Assembly: GCF_000264375.1 (NCBI RefSeq)
Contig: NZ_AJXW01000052.1
Coordinates: 34,912 to 98,911 of the forward strand
Reading direction: 5' to 3'
DNA: 64,000 bases
From: Rhodanobacter thiooxydans LCS2
GTDB lineage: Bacteria; Pseudomonadota; Gammaproteobacteria; Xanthomonadales; Rhodanobacteraceae
Below are positions 51,864 to 61,093 of the stretch, piece after piece. The notes beneath the pieces were generated by a model. It worked only from the letters and a program-made list of their open reading frames with translations. It was not told the origin of the DNA and ran no database searches. A program made the translations under genes and the position numbers. Position 1 is the first letter of the stretch. Every line of letters begins with the position of its first letter.

Positions 51864-54638
51864 TCAATGCCGCCCGCGCGGCTTGGCGCGATGCGTGGGC
51901 GTGGCGGTCCACGGGTCGTCCGGCCACGGGTGGCGCGGGTAGCGGCCCTTCAGTTCCTTTTTCACCTCCGGGTAAGTGCGCTGCCAGAAGCCCTTCAGGT
52001 CCTGGGTCACCTGGATCGGCCGGCCGGCCGGCGACAGCAGGTGCAAGGTGACCGCAACGCGTCCGCCGCCCACGCACGGCGTGTCGGCCAGGCCGAACAA
52101 TTCCTGCAGCTTCACCGCCAGCACCGGCGACTGGCCTTCGCTGTACTCCAGCCGGCGCTGCTGCCCGCTCGGCACCTGCAGGCTTTCCGGCGCCTGCATG
52201 TCGAGCGTGTGGCGCTGCGCGTGGTCCAGCCGCGAGACCAGCGCCTGCGTCAGTTCCTCCGCAGCAAGCGCGTCGAGGCGGTGCCTGCCGTCGAGGTACG
52301 GCGCCAGCCAGTCCTCCAGCGAGGCCAGCAAGGCGGCATCGGAAACATCGGGCAAGCCCAGCTCGGGCATCCATGCGCGCAGCGCCTGCATGCGTGCCCT
52401 CAGCCGCCGCGCGTGCTCGCTCCACGGCAGCGCATCGAGACCCCGCGCGCGCACGGCGGCCAACAGCGCGGGCAGCGCATCGGCGGGTTTCACCGGCACG
52501 CTGCGCCGCTCCAGCACGATCGCGCCGAAACGGCGCTCCTCGAACGCCTCAGCGGCGCCGCGCTCGTCGTTCCAGCGCAGCGTGCGTTCGCGGGTGAAGC
52601 GCAGCGGGAAGTCGCGCTCCAGCGCGCGCGGGTCGAACGGCGCGGCAGCGAACACCAGGCTGTCGCGCGCTTCCAGACGCAGGTCCAGTACCACCAGCCA
52701 CGGCTCGCCGAGCAGCGCGGTGTGCTCGTGCAGACGCGCGCCACGGCCATTGGCCAGCGTGTAGCGCAGCGGGTTGGCCTCGTCGCGACGCGCGATGCGG
52801 TCGGGAAAGGCGTGCAGCAGCAGGTCGCCGACCGCGTGGCTGTCCGGCGTGCCGCTGGCGGCGCTGCGCAGGTCCAGACGCCGACGCCAGCCCTTGCTGG
52901 CCTGCTCGATCGCCGCCAGCGCGCCGCTGTCGGCTTCGCCGCGCACGGACGAGCCACGGCGGTCGCGCCAGGCATGCAGCGCGGCGACGCGGACGCGGAA
53001 ATCGTCGCTGCGCGCCTGCGTGCCGCGCAGCGGCGAACGCGCCTCCATCAAGGCCAGCAGGTCGGCGATTAGTGCCCGCAGTTCCGGCGGCGCGCGCAAG
53101 GCGGCGGCACCGAGCCGCGGCGTGGCGCCGAGTTCCAGCATGCGCCGGCCCAGCGCGGTAATGCGGCCATCGGTGTCCAGCGCGGCAAGATTCGTCAGCA
53201 GCTCGCGCGCCTGCGCCAGCGCGCCGGGCGGTGGCGGGTCCGGCCAGCGCAGCTCGTCGCTACCCCAGGCGGCCAGTTCCAGTGCCAGGCCGGAGAGTTC
53301 CGCCTGCGCGATCTCCGCGCTGCGCGCGGGGTCGAGTCGCCTGCTCTGCGGCCACAGCCGGTACGCCGTGCCCGCGGCCACGCGCCCCGCGCGGCCTGCG
53401 CGCTGGTCGGCCGAGGCCTGCGAAATAGCCACGGTTTCCAGCCGGGTGAAGCCGGAGTTCGGATCGAAGCGCGGCTCGCGCGCCAGCCCGCTGTCGACCA
53501 CCGCGCGGATGCCCGGCAGGGTGACGCTGGACTCGGCCACGTTGGTCGCCAGCACGATGCGCCGTGTGCCCGGTTCAGCCGGCGCCAGCGCGGCCTGCTG
53601 CTCGGCCAGCGAGAGTTCGCCGTGCAGCGGCACGATGTCGATGCGTGTGCCCTCCCTTCTCCCTCCGGCGACCGCCAGGGAGTCCCCTTGTGGGTGAGAA
53701 GGTGCCCCGGCAGGGGCGGATGAGGGCGCGGGCGAAGCGCGGTGTCCCGCTCCGCCCGTACCCTCTCCCCCAGCCCCGTTGCTAGGCTCGTTCCTCGCCA
53801 AGCAACCCCCGGCCCTCGCTTGCGCTCGGGCGTTCCCGGTGGCGCGATCTGCCACCGGCAGATCGCCAACACCACCGCTCACCCCGGAGCGATAGGGGTG
53901 TGCAAGCGCTGCGTCACGCGCTACGGCTTCCTCCAGCACCGCCTGCGCCCGCGCGATCTCCCGCCGACCGGGCAGGAAGGCCAGTACGTCCCCATCGTTT
54001 TCTTCCAGCGCCTGCCGCGCGACGCGAGCAAGCTGGTGCTCGACGGCTTCCTGCGCACGCGCCGGCGGATACTCGACACGCACCGGGAAACTGCGGCCCG
54101 GACTGGACAGCCGCGGCGCGTCCAGCCACGTCGCAATGCGCTCGCCATCCAGCGTGGCCGACATCACCACCAGGCGCAGCTGTGGCCGCAGCGTGGCCTG
54201 CACCTCCAGCGCCAGCGCGGCGCCGAGGTCACCGGCGAGGTGGCGTTCGTGGAACTCGTCGAACATGATCGCGCCGATGCCGGTCAGCTCCGGATCGTGC
54301 TGGATCAGCCGGGTGAGGATGCCTTCGGTGACCACCTCGATGCGGGTCGCCGCACTCACCTTCGACTCGAAGCGTATGCGGTAGCCGACGGCCTGTCCGA
54401 CCGCCTCGCCGAGCTGCTGCGCCATGAACTGCGCGGCGGCGCGCGCGGCGATCCGGCGCGGTTCCAGCATCACGATCTTCTGCCCGGCCAGCCACGGCGC
54501 GTCGAGCAGGGCCAGCGGCACCTGGGTGGTCTTGCCGGCGCCCGGCGGCGCCTCCAGCACCAACCGCGGCGTCGCGGCCAGCGACGCGCGGATCTCGGGC
54601 AGCAGTGGGGTGATCGGGAACGAAGGCGGCGCACTCAT
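51864..54638 (-). CDS. hrpB: ATP-dependent helicase HrpB with an in-frame repeat-derived insertion
   Basis: HrpB is a DEAH-type helicase; in Xanthomonas relatives it affects attachment and type IV pili. The 924-residue protein has EAPPGAGKTTQVPLALL (about 29-45), the DEFH box in MFDEFHERHLAGDLG (about 126), then SATLDGER and AGRAGRV. The C-terminal HrpB-specific domain ends KELKGRYPRHPWPDDP. Residues about 246-330 have no counterpart in HrpB and are encoded by an inserted repeat; the frame is kept and the flanking helicase motifs are complete. The gene follows gspD with a 63-bp gap holding a weak hairpin. Confidence 0.94.
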   Translation of the reverse strand: MSAPPSFPITPLLPEIRASLAATPRLVLEAPPGAGKTTQVPLALLDAPWLAGQKIVMLEPRRIAARAAAQFMAQQLGEAVGQAVGYRIRFESKVSAATRIEVVTEGILTRLIQHDPELTGIGAIMFDEFHERHLAGDLGAALALEVQATLRPQLRLVVMSATLDGERIATWLDAPRLSSPGRSFPVRVEYPPARAQEAVEHQLARVARQALEENDGDVLAFLPGRREIARAQAVLEEAVARDAALAHPYRSGVSGGVGDLPVADRATGNARAQARAGGCLARNEPSNGAGGEGTGGAGHRASPAPSSAPAGAPSHPQGDSLAVAGGRREGTRIDIVPLHGELSLAEQQAALAPAEPGTRRIVLATNVAESSVTLPGIRAVVDSGLAREPRFDPNSGFTRLETVAISQASADQRAGRAGRVAAGTAYRLWPQSRRLDPARSAEIAQAELSGLALELAAWGSDELRWPDPPPPGALAQARELLTNLAALDTDGRITALGRRMLELGATPRLGAAALRAPPELRALIADLLALMEARSPLRGTQARSDDFRVRVAALHAWRDRRGSSVRGEADSGALAAIEQASKGWRRRLDLRSAASGTPDSHAVGDLLLHAFPDRIARRDEANPLRYTLANGRGARLHEHTALLGEPWLVVLDLRLEARDSLVFAAAPFDPRALERDFPLRFTRERTLRWNDERGAAEAFEERRFGAIVLERRSVPVKPADALPALLAAVRARGLDALPWSEHARRLRARMQALRAWMPELGLPDVSDAALLASLEDWLAPYLDGRHRLDALAAEELTQALVSRLDHAQRHTLDMQAPESLQVPSGQQRRLEYSEGQSPVLAVKLQELFGLADTPCVGGGRVAVTLHLLSPAGRPIQVTQDLKGFWQRTYPEVKKELKGRYPRHPWPDDPWTATPTHRAKPRGRH
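53650..53870. repeat. Composite dispersed repeat inserted in frame in hrpB
   Basis: The DNA contains runs of the type cccttctccctc, ccctctccc, ggggcggatgaggg and a perfect inverted repeat of GCGATCTGCC (53844-53853 with 53857-53866). These are the style of intergenic repeats that I recall from Xanthomonas-group genomes. It encodes Gly/Ala/Arg/Pro-rich residues with no helicase likeness. The right boundary is approximate. Confidence 0.75.
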
Positions 54639-54701
54639 CGCGCCGATGATAGCGGGCGCCGCCGTACGGCTGCCCCGGCAGCGCGCCGGGGCGGTCGCCC
54701 G

Positions 54702-57032
54702 CTACGGCTTCGTGCCGGCGCCAGCCGGCGTGCGCAGTGGCTCCAGCGACTCGAACTTGCTCTGGTAATCGTCGGTGATCTGCTTGGCGTCCGCGCCGCC
54801 GCGGATCACCCGCGGCGTGATCAGCACGATCAGCTCGGTGCGGTTGCGGCTGCGGTTGGTGCTGCCGAACAGCCGGCCCAGCACCGGCACGCGGTTGAGC
54901 CCCGGGATGCCGGTGTCGGTATTGCCCTCGGCCTGCTGGATCAGGCCGCCGAGCAATACGGTCTGGCCGCTCTGTACGGCGACCTGGGTGGCCAGCTTGC
55001 GTTGCGAGATGGCCGGGTTGCCGTTGACCAGCGGCACCGACTTGTCGGCCTGGCTGACTTCCTGGCTGATGTTCATGTAGACCAGACCGCCGGGGTTGAT
55101 CCGCGGCTGCACGTTGAGGATCACGCCGGTACTCAGGTAGTTGACCTGGCTGTAGCTGGTGGTGGTGCCGATGCCGGTGTTCACGCTGGTCTGGTTGATC
55201 GGGATCTGATTGCCGACCGCGATGCTGGCCACCTGGTTGTTCATCACCACCATCGACGGCGCCGACAGCGTCTTGGTGTTGCCGCTGGTCTCCATCGCGC
55301 GCACGGCGACCTGCAGGTCGCTGTTGAGGAAGGAGTAGAAGAACGGCTCGCCACCGAACGCGTTGCCGCCCTGGCCCAGGCCCAGCTGGCGGTGGCGGTA
55401 CGACTGGCCCGGCACGAACGTACCGTTCGAGGTGCTGCCGGTACTGCCAGTCAGCCCTTCCAGGTACCACTGCACGCCGAACTGGAACTCGCCGGTGAGA
55501 TTGACCTCGAGGATGCGCGTCTCGATCTGCACCTGCAGCGGCACGTTGTCGAGCTTGCTGATCGCCGTCTTGATCTCCTCCCACTGCGACGCGCGCGCGC
55601 GCACCAGCAGCTGGTTGCTGCCGTCGACCGAGCTGATCCGCACGCTGCCGTCACTGGAGCTGTACTGCGCCTCGCTGGCCGCGCCGTTGCCGCCGCCGGC
55701 CGGGTTGCCGCCAAAACCGGCTGCGCTGCTGCCGAAGCCGCCGGCCGCGGCGCCACTGTCACGGCCGCCGCCGGTGGCGCCGAAGCCGCTGCTGCCCATG
55801 CCACTGTTGACCTGGCCGCCACCGCGCGAGGCGTCGGCCGGGTTGCCGAAGCCGCCGGCGGTGCTGCCCATGCTGGTCGCGCCGGCGTTCTCAGCGCTGC
55901 CCAGGGTGGCACCGGTCAGCCCCGGCCCGACCTGGCCGCCGATGTCTCCGCCGCTGCCGGCGCCGTTGGCGTAGATCTGCGCCAGGTACTTCGCCAGGTC
56001 CGACGCCTTGATGTTGCGCACGTCGTAGACGAACAGCTGCGGCTCGTTGCCGCCGCCGCGGTCGATGCGGGCGATCCAGTCGCCGACTTCCTGCAGGTAG
56101 TCGCTCTGGGTGCTGATCACCACCAGCGCGTTGGTGCGCTCGATCGGGATGAAGCGCAGCATGCCGGCCAGCGGGGTGTTGCCGTGCTCGCCGAACATCG
56201 CGTCCAGCTTCGGCATCAGCTCGCCGACGTTCGCGTACTGCAGGTTGAACACGCCCACCGACATGCCGCGCAGCCAGTCGACGTCGAACGTACGCACCAT
56301 GCTCTGGTAGTTCGCCAGTTCCTGCGGCGTGCCGGACATCACCAGCAGGTTGCGCGCCGGGTCGACCAGCAGGGTGGCGTCCGGCCGCGCGAACGGCTTG
56401 ATCAGCTTCTGCATCTCGGTGGCGGAGATGTAGTGCAGCGGGAACAGCCGCGCCTGCAGCCCGCCCGCTGGCGCACTGGCGCCCAAGCTGGGCACCAGGT
56501 TGCCGGCCACCGCGTCCTTCTGCGGCATCACCACGTAGCCGCCGTCGCGACGCACCAGCGCGTTGCCGGTCCACGACAGCAGCGTCTCCAGGATCGGCAG
56601 CGCCTGGCTGGCGTCGACCGGTTCGGAGGTGGCGAACGAGATGTTGCCCTGCACGCCGGGCACGATGGTGTAGTTCTGCTTGAGCAGGTCGCCGAGGATC
56701 GCCTTGACCACCGCCTGCACTGGCTGGTTCTCGAAGTTGAAGGTAACCGCGCCGTTGCCGCTGGCCGCCGGACGCGGCGTGGCCAGCGCGCCGGGGCGGA
56801 TGAAGCGGCCGCTGCCGTGGCTGACCTCGGCGGTCGCCGCGCTCGCGCCGCGGCTGCCGGCCTCGTTGTTCAACGGCAGCGGCGCCGGCACCGGGTTCTG
56901 CGTGCCGGCCATTGCCTCGCGCTGCAGCGCGCCGTCGTCATGCGGCGGCGGCAGGCTGGCGCAGGCGGCCAGGGCCACCGCGAGGGCAAGCGCGGCGGTA
57001 CGCAGGATGGGCTGGATGAGCATGCGGGACAT
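54702..57032 (-). CDS. gspD: Type II secretion system secretin GspD (XpsD-type lipoprotein)
   Basis: GspD forms the outer-membrane channel of the system. The 776-residue protein has a lipoprotein signal (Cys24 in ALAAC), like XpsD of Xanthomonas. It has four periplasmic N-domains (N0 at about 95-165; N1-N3 up to 390) and a long Gly/Ser/Ala-rich linker (about 370-450, with several GFG repeats). The secretin core comes last, with VPVLGRLFGSTNRSRNRTELIVLITPRVI. The ATG at 57032 has ggag 9 nt upstream, only 3 bp after gspN. It is the last gene of the operon, in the Xanthomonas order. Confidence 0.96.
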   Translation of the reverse strand: MSRMLIQPILRTAALALAVALAACASLPPPHDDGALQREAMAGTQNPVPAPLPLNNEAGSRGASAATAEVSHGSGRFIRPGALATPRPAASGNGAVTFNFENQPVQAVVKAILGDLLKQNYTIVPGVQGNISFATSEPVDASQALPILETLLSWTGNALVRRDGGYVVMPQKDAVAGNLVPSLGASAPAGGLQARLFPLHYISATEMQKLIKPFARPDATLLVDPARNLLVMSGTPQELANYQSMVRTFDVDWLRGMSVGVFNLQYANVGELMPKLDAMFGEHGNTPLAGMLRFIPIERTNALVVISTQSDYLQEVGDWIARIDRGGGNEPQLFVYDVRNIKASDLAKYLAQIYANGAGSGGDIGGQVGPGLTGATLGSAENAGATSMGSTAGGFGNPADASRGGGQVNSGMGSSGFGATGGGRDSGAAAGGFGSSAAGFGGNPAGGGNGAASEAQYSSSDGSVRISSVDGSNQLLVRARASQWEEIKTAISKLDNVPLQVQIETRILEVNLTGEFQFGVQWYLEGLTGSTGSTSNGTFVPGQSYRHRQLGLGQGGNAFGGEPFFYSFLNSDLQVAVRAMETSGNTKTLSAPSMVVMNNQVASIAVGNQIPINQTSVNTGIGTTTSYSQVNYLSTGVILNVQPRINPGGLVYMNISQEVSQADKSVPLVNGNPAISQRKLATQVAVQSGQTVLLGGLIQQAEGNTDTGIPGLNRVPVLGRLFGSTNRSRNRTELIVLITPRVIRGGADAKQITDDYQSKFESLEPLRTPAGAGTKP

Positions 57033-57035
57033 GGA

Positions 57036-57761
57036 TCAGTGTTCTCCTTCGTGGGCCGCGGCGGCACGGCCGGCCCGACGTTGCTGGATGTTCCTGCGCA
57101 GCCGCTCGGCGGCCGATTCCGGTGCGGACGATGGCGCGGCCGGCGAGGCGGCGCGTCTCGGCGCGATGCTGCCCTGGCCGGAGCCGCTGCGCCCGGCCGC
57201 CGCCTTGCCTTCGCCCGGTGCCAACTGCATCGCCGCCGAGCCGGCCGGCTGGCCGCGTGCTTCCGCCGCGGCGCGAGGCGGATCGATCGGCGCGCCGGCC
57301 GGCAGCTTCAGCTCGGTGCGCCCGGCCGGAGAGTCGAACAGCGCCGAACGCGGGCGCAGTTCGACCAGCCTCACGCTGCCGTCGGGCAGCGTCTCGCCTT
57401 CGCGCAGCCGCACCTGGCGGTCGCCGTTGCGATCCTGCAGCAGGGCCATGCGCAGGCCCGGGGTGAGCAGGATGCCGGTCAGTCCGAGGTCGCCCAGGCT
57501 GCTGCCGCCGGCGGCGCGGGCAGCCGGCTTGCGGTCGGGGCTGAACAGCGGTTTCTGCCAGACCTGCGCGTACTGCGGCAGCGGCACCGGGGTTGGCAGC
57601 TCGGCCTGACGGCCGATCGGCGGCAACGGCGGCGGCTGGCGCGGCGCATCCCAGCGCACGCCGCGGCAGAGGCCGGCCAGCAGCAACAGCAGCACAGCGC
57701 CCAGCAACAGCACGAGGGCGACCAGCCACGGGGTCAGCTGGCGCTGGCTGGCGGCGTTCAT
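57036..57761 (-). CDS. gspN: Type II secretion protein GspN/GspC-type (XpsN-like)
   Basis: The 241-residue protein has an N-terminal membrane segment (about 12-32) and a periplasmic part with a homology region like GspC. PLPQYAQVWQKPLFSPDRKP and LGLTGILLTPGLRMALLQD are the conserved blocks that bind the secretin N0 domain. No PDZ domain is present, and the C-terminal end is Ala/Arg/Pro-rich. In Xanthomonas the XpsN product takes the GspC role and holds inner- and outer-membrane parts together. The ATG overlaps the gspM stop (ATGA). Confidence 0.85.
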   Translation of the reverse strand: MNAASQRQLTPWLVALVLLLGAVLLLLLAGLCRGVRWDAPRQPPPLPPIGRQAELPTPVPLPQYAQVWQKPLFSPDRKPAARAAGGSSLGDLGLTGILLTPGLRMALLQDRNGDRQVRLREGETLPDGSVRLVELRPRSALFDSPAGRTELKLPAGAPIDPPRAAAEARGQPAGSAAMQLAPGEGKAAAGRSGSGQGSIAPRRAASPAAPSSAPESAAERLRRNIQQRRAGRAAAAHEGEH

Positions 57762-58405
57762 GGCACGACTCCCGCATCGTCGGGTGCACGCTCTGCCGCT
57801 GCCGGCGCAGCGCGGCTCGGGCGCACGTAGCCGGACAGGCTGAACTGCACTTCCAGCCCCGCCGAGCTGTCCTGCTGCGCAACCACCGGGTTGCGGTAGA
57901 TGCTGAGGTCGTCGATGAACAGGTACGGCGTGCCCTGCTCCAGCGCCTGCAGCACGGCCGCCAGCGGTTCCATGTCGCAGTTCAGGCTGATGCTCACCGC
58001 CGCCTTGCGGTACGGCTCGCCGGGCGAGGCCGGGGGGCTCGGCAGCGGCATCTTCTGGCTCACCGTGCAGCGGTTGCCGCCGGCGTTGGCGGCAACCACG
58101 TCGATCACCCGCTGCATCAGGTCGCCCGCAGCGGTGTTGGGGTCGTCGGCGGCGAGGAACGCGCTGCTGGCCGCCTGACCGGCACCGAGCGCGGCGAGGC
58201 GCTGCTGCAACTCGGGCTTCTCGGCGATCGCCGCGGCGTAGCGGCTGTGCGTGTCGCGCAGGTCGGCCATTTCGCCGCCGATCTGCCGCAGCGGCGCCAC
58301 GAACCACCAGTGCAGCAGCACGAAATAGGCCAGCCCCACCGCCAGCAGCAGCAGGACGATCGCCGCGATGCGGCTGTCGCGCGGACTCATGGCGGTCAGC
58401 TTCAT
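57758..58405 (-). CDS. gspM: Type II secretion system protein GspM
   Basis: The 215-residue bitopic inner-membrane protein belongs to the GspM_b subgroup. It has an N-terminal membrane segment (about 13-32), a coiled periplasmic stalk (about 40-85) and a ferredoxin-like domain (YRKAAVSISLNCDMEPLAAVLQ, GTPYLFIDDLSIYRNP). GspM binds GspL and the assembly ATPase GspE. The ATG overlaps the gspL stop. Confidence 0.92.
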   Translation of the reverse strand: MKLTAMSPRDSRIAAIVLLLLAVGLAYFVLLHWWFVAPLRQIGGEMADLRDTHSRYAAAIAEKPELQQRLAALGAGQAASSAFLAADDPNTAAGDLMQRVIDVVAANAGGNRCTVSQKMPLPSPPASPGEPYRKAAVSISLNCDMEPLAAVLQALEQGTPYLFIDDLSIYRNPVVAQQDSSAGLEVQFSLSGYVRPSRAAPAAAERAPDDAGVVP

Positions 58406-59574
58406 GGCGCGCTCCCGCCGGGAGCCGGGTTGGCCGGTGGCGGCTTCGGCTGGTTCACGCGCGCGGTCAGGTAGAAACGTTCCTTGCCGGTGGTCGGGTC
58501 GGGTTGGATGCTGCCCTGGAAACTGGCGTCGGTGATCAGCTTCGAATCCTTCAGCACATCGAGCAGCTTGGCGGCCTGCTGGCTCTGCCCCTGGAAGCCG
58601 ACCTGGCCGGTGTTGTCGACGCTGAAGCGCTCCAGCCAGGTGCTGTCGGGCAGGCGTTCGGTGACTTCCTGCAGCAGGCCGAGCATGGCCACCGTGTCGT
58701 GCTTGCGCCGGGCCAGGAAGCCGGCAGCGCCGGCGTTGTCCTGCAGTTGCTGGCGCAGCGCGGCCACCTGCTGCGCCTCGCCGCGCATCGCCGCGACCTC
58801 GGTCTGCATCTGCGTCAGCGCCAGCTGCCGGTTGTGCAGCCACTCGCCCAGCATCAGCAGCGCCAGCAGCACGCAGGCCGCGGCCAGCATCAGGTTCAGC
58901 CGGCGGCGCGGGCGCGCGCGGCGCGGCACCTGCTGTGGCGGCAGCAGGTTGGCGCCGAGACGGCCATCGCCGAGCATCAGATCCACCGCGTCGACCTCGA
59001 TGCCCTGCGCGCGCAGGCGCGCCAGCAGCGGGTCCAGCGTGTCGCGGGTGGCCACCACCAGCTCGGCGCCGAAGCGCCCCGGCGGCGCCGGCGCGACCGG
59101 CTCGCGCACGGCGTAGTACACCTGCGCCAGCTGGAACGGGGTCTGCCGGTCGACCTCGAAGCCAGCCACCTGCAGCAGGTTGTCGCGCGCGGCCAGCGGT
59201 AGTGTCAGCGTGCGCCGCAACGCCAGCGCGGGCGGCAGCAGCAGCGCCAGCCGCAGGTCCTCGCGGTCCACACGGCCGAGCGCGTCGTCCAGCACGGCCG
59301 GCGCCACGTGCACACCGTCGGCAGCCATCATGGCGCCGTCTTCCCAGCGCGCCAGCACGTCGGCGTGGCCGCTGCGACGCAGGGTCCATTGCGCATCCGC
59401 GTGCTGCAGCAGGTGCCAGTCAGCGCCGCTGCCGAACCAGCCGCGCCAGCGCGGCGGCAGCAGCTCGCGCAGCTCGCCGCCCCACCAGCCGAGGAAGCCC
59501 GGCAACGGCGAGGCGCGCCAGCCCCGGCGCACACGCTCCACCCACGGCCGCAGCGACGGCGTCGCCGTAATCAT
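58402..59574 (-). CDS. gspL: Type II secretion system protein GspL
   Basis: GspL links the ATPase GspE to the inner-membrane platform. The 390-residue protein has a cytoplasmic actin-like domain (about 1-220, including EDLRLALLLPPALALRRTL), a membrane segment near 233-250 (LMLAAACVLLALLMLGEWLH) and a periplasmic fold with PDSTWLERFSVDN and FQGQSQQAAKLLDVLKDS. It resembles the PilM/PilN-type GspL of Xanthomonas. The ATG overlaps the gspK stop (ATGA). Confidence 0.93.
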   Translation of the reverse strand: MITATPSLRPWVERVRRGWRASPLPGFLGWWGGELRELLPPRWRGWFGSGADWHLLQHADAQWTLRRSGHADVLARWEDGAMMAADGVHVAPAVLDDALGRVDREDLRLALLLPPALALRRTLTLPLAARDNLLQVAGFEVDRQTPFQLAQVYYAVREPVAPAPPGRFGAELVVATRDTLDPLLARLRAQGIEVDAVDLMLGDGRLGANLLPPQQVPRRARPRRRLNLMLAAACVLLALLMLGEWLHNRQLALTQMQTEVAAMRGEAQQVAALRQQLQDNAGAAGFLARRKHDTVAMLGLLQEVTERLPDSTWLERFSVDNTGQVGFQGQSQQAAKLLDVLKDSKLITDASFQGSIQPDPTTGKERFYLTARVNQPKPPPANPAPGGSAP

Positions 59575-60440
59575 TCCGCCTCTCCCTCCTGCCAGCGCAG
59601 CACTAGGTACGGTTGCGCCTGCCCCGCCTGCAGGCGAATCGTGGCGCGCAGGATTGCGCGCGTGCCGTCGGCCAAGGTGGCCTCCGAACGAATACTATGC
59701 GTGGTTCCGTTGTTCAGGACCAGCCGCGGGTCGGCCGCGTTGCGCTGCCGTGCGGCGCGGATCTGCTCCAACTGCGCCGGCGTCATCCCGGGGATCGCGG
59801 CCAGCGCCAGCGGCGGCGCGGTGTTCGGATCCGGGCTGGCGGTGCCGGCCCAGATCGTCACCGCCGGCGCCACCTGCCGGTACAGCGCGGGCGTCATGCC
59901 GAGCACCATCTGCAGTTCCTCGATGCTGGCGAACGGGCCGCCGCGCGGGCCGTAATCGCGGCCGGCCGCCTTGTAGGCCGCGCGCTGGCTGGCGGCGTCT
60001 CCCTCGAGCACGATCGGGTTGCGCCAGTCCAGCACGTGCCCGGCCAGCACCTGCGCCTCGGCCGCGTTCAGCCCGGCCGCCTGGAACAGGCCGCGCAGCA
60101 CCTCGGGCGAGCCGGCGTTGAGATCGACCTTGCCGCCCTCGTCGATCGCGCGCACGACGACTTTGGCGCGGTCGTAGTCGAATGCATACGGCCGGCCATC
60201 GCCGGTCCAGCGCCGCGCCGGTTGCGGATCCTGCAAGGCGTACAGCGCACGCATCAGGCCGGCCTCGGCGGCGTAATGCGCCTGGGTCTGGGCGAACTGG
60301 TAGCGCGCCTGCAGGCCTTCGGTGCGCGCCAGCGCGGCGTAGCCGCCGAGCAGGATCGCCAGCAAGGTGCACGCCCACAGCACCAGCAGCAGGGCGACCC
60401 CGCGCTGGCGGGTCGGCAACCTTGGCAGCGCAGGCTTCAC
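59571..60440 (-). CDS. gspK: Type II secretion minor pseudopilin GspK
   Basis: GspK sits at the tip of the pseudopilus and is the largest pseudopilin. The 289-residue protein begins with a short leader of 14 residues and a prepilin cleavage site before VALLLVLWACTLLAILLGGY; its +5 residue is not Glu, as expected for GspK. The body has an alpha-helical insert domain (LDWRNPIVLEGDAASQRAAYKAAG and further). The start is a GTG at 60440 overlapping the gspJ stop (GTGA). Confidence 0.94.
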   Translation of the reverse strand: MKPALPRLPTRQRGVALLLVLWACTLLAILLGGYAALARTEGLQARYQFAQTQAHYAAEAGLMRALYALQDPQPARRWTGDGRPYAFDYDRAKVVVRAIDEGGKVDLNAGSPEVLRGLFQAAGLNAAEAQVLAGHVLDWRNPIVLEGDAASQRAAYKAAGRDYGPRGGPFASIEELQMVLGMTPALYRQVAPAVTIWAGTASPDPNTAPPLALAAIPGMTPAQLEQIRAARQRNAADPRLVLNNGTTHSIRSEATLADGTRAILRATIRLQAGQAQPYLVLRWQEGEAE

Positions 60441-61093
60441 CGGATGCTCCCGCCGCGCACCTGCATCGGCGACATGCCAGCCTGCAGCGGACTCGCCCGC
60501 AGCGGCACCTCCAGTGTCGGCCACGCCACCATGCCCGGCGCCTGCAGTTCGATCCGCACCAGCTGCGGCAACCGGCGGCCGTCGGGCCACGTCGGCGACC
60601 ACGGCACCACGGCGCCCTGCGGGTCGACGCCGCGATAGCTGAAGCCGCCGGCCTTGATCCGGTCGAGCAGCACCTGCGGCTCGCCCAGTGGTTGCGGCGG
60701 CTGGCCGTCCGGCGGCAGCACGGCCAGACTCAACTCCAGCCGCTGGCCACCGTGGCCGTCGTCGACCAGTTGCAGCTGCTGCAGCTGCGGGCCGAGCTTG
60801 CCGAGGTAGCCGGGCAGCGGTGCCACGTAGCGCATCTCGCGCGCACTGCCCTCGAAATAGAGCGGCTCGCCGCGGTCGCTGCGGCCGATCGGCTGCAGCA
60901 TGCTTTGCGCCAGCTCGCGGCGCAGGAACTGCTGGGCCGAGCGCACCTGGTCGGTCCGCTCGATCGTCGCGGTGCCCGAGCGCACGCTGTGGCTGGCGGT
61001 GCGGATGCCCGCATACACCCCGACCAGCAGCAGCGCCAGCAGCGCCAGCGCGGCCAGCACCTCCAGCAGGGTGAAGCCCGCGGCGCGTTTCAT
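60437..61093 (-). CDS. gspJ: Type II secretion minor pseudopilin GspJ
   Basis: The 218-residue protein has a very short leader (MKRAAG) before the cleavage site and the mature FTLLEVLAALALLALLLVG, with Glu at +5. The body carries the GspJ pattern (RSAQQFLRRELAQSMLQPIGR, GPQLQQLQLVDDG). It forms the tip complex with GspI and GspK. Its ATG overlaps the gspI stop. This gene shows what an uninterrupted leader looks like in this operon. Confidence 0.95.
   Translation of the reverse strand: MKRAAGFTLLEVLAALALLALLLVGVYAGIRTASHSVRSGTATIERTDQVRSAQQFLRRELAQSMLQPIGRSDRGEPLYFEGSAREMRYVAPLPGYLGKLGPQLQQLQLVDDGHGGQRLELSLAVLPPDGQPPQPLGEPQVLLDRIKAGGFSYRGVDPQGAVVPWSPTWPDGRRLPQLVRIELQAPGMVAWPTLEVPLRASPLQAGMSPMQVRGGSIR

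Noticed and set aside
53742..57830. A 1362-codon open frame on the plus strand opposite gspD, gspN and hrpB
   Set aside because: It lies antisense to well-supported genes, its product is rich in Arg/Ala/His/Gln as expected from a high-GC complement, and it has no domain likeness.
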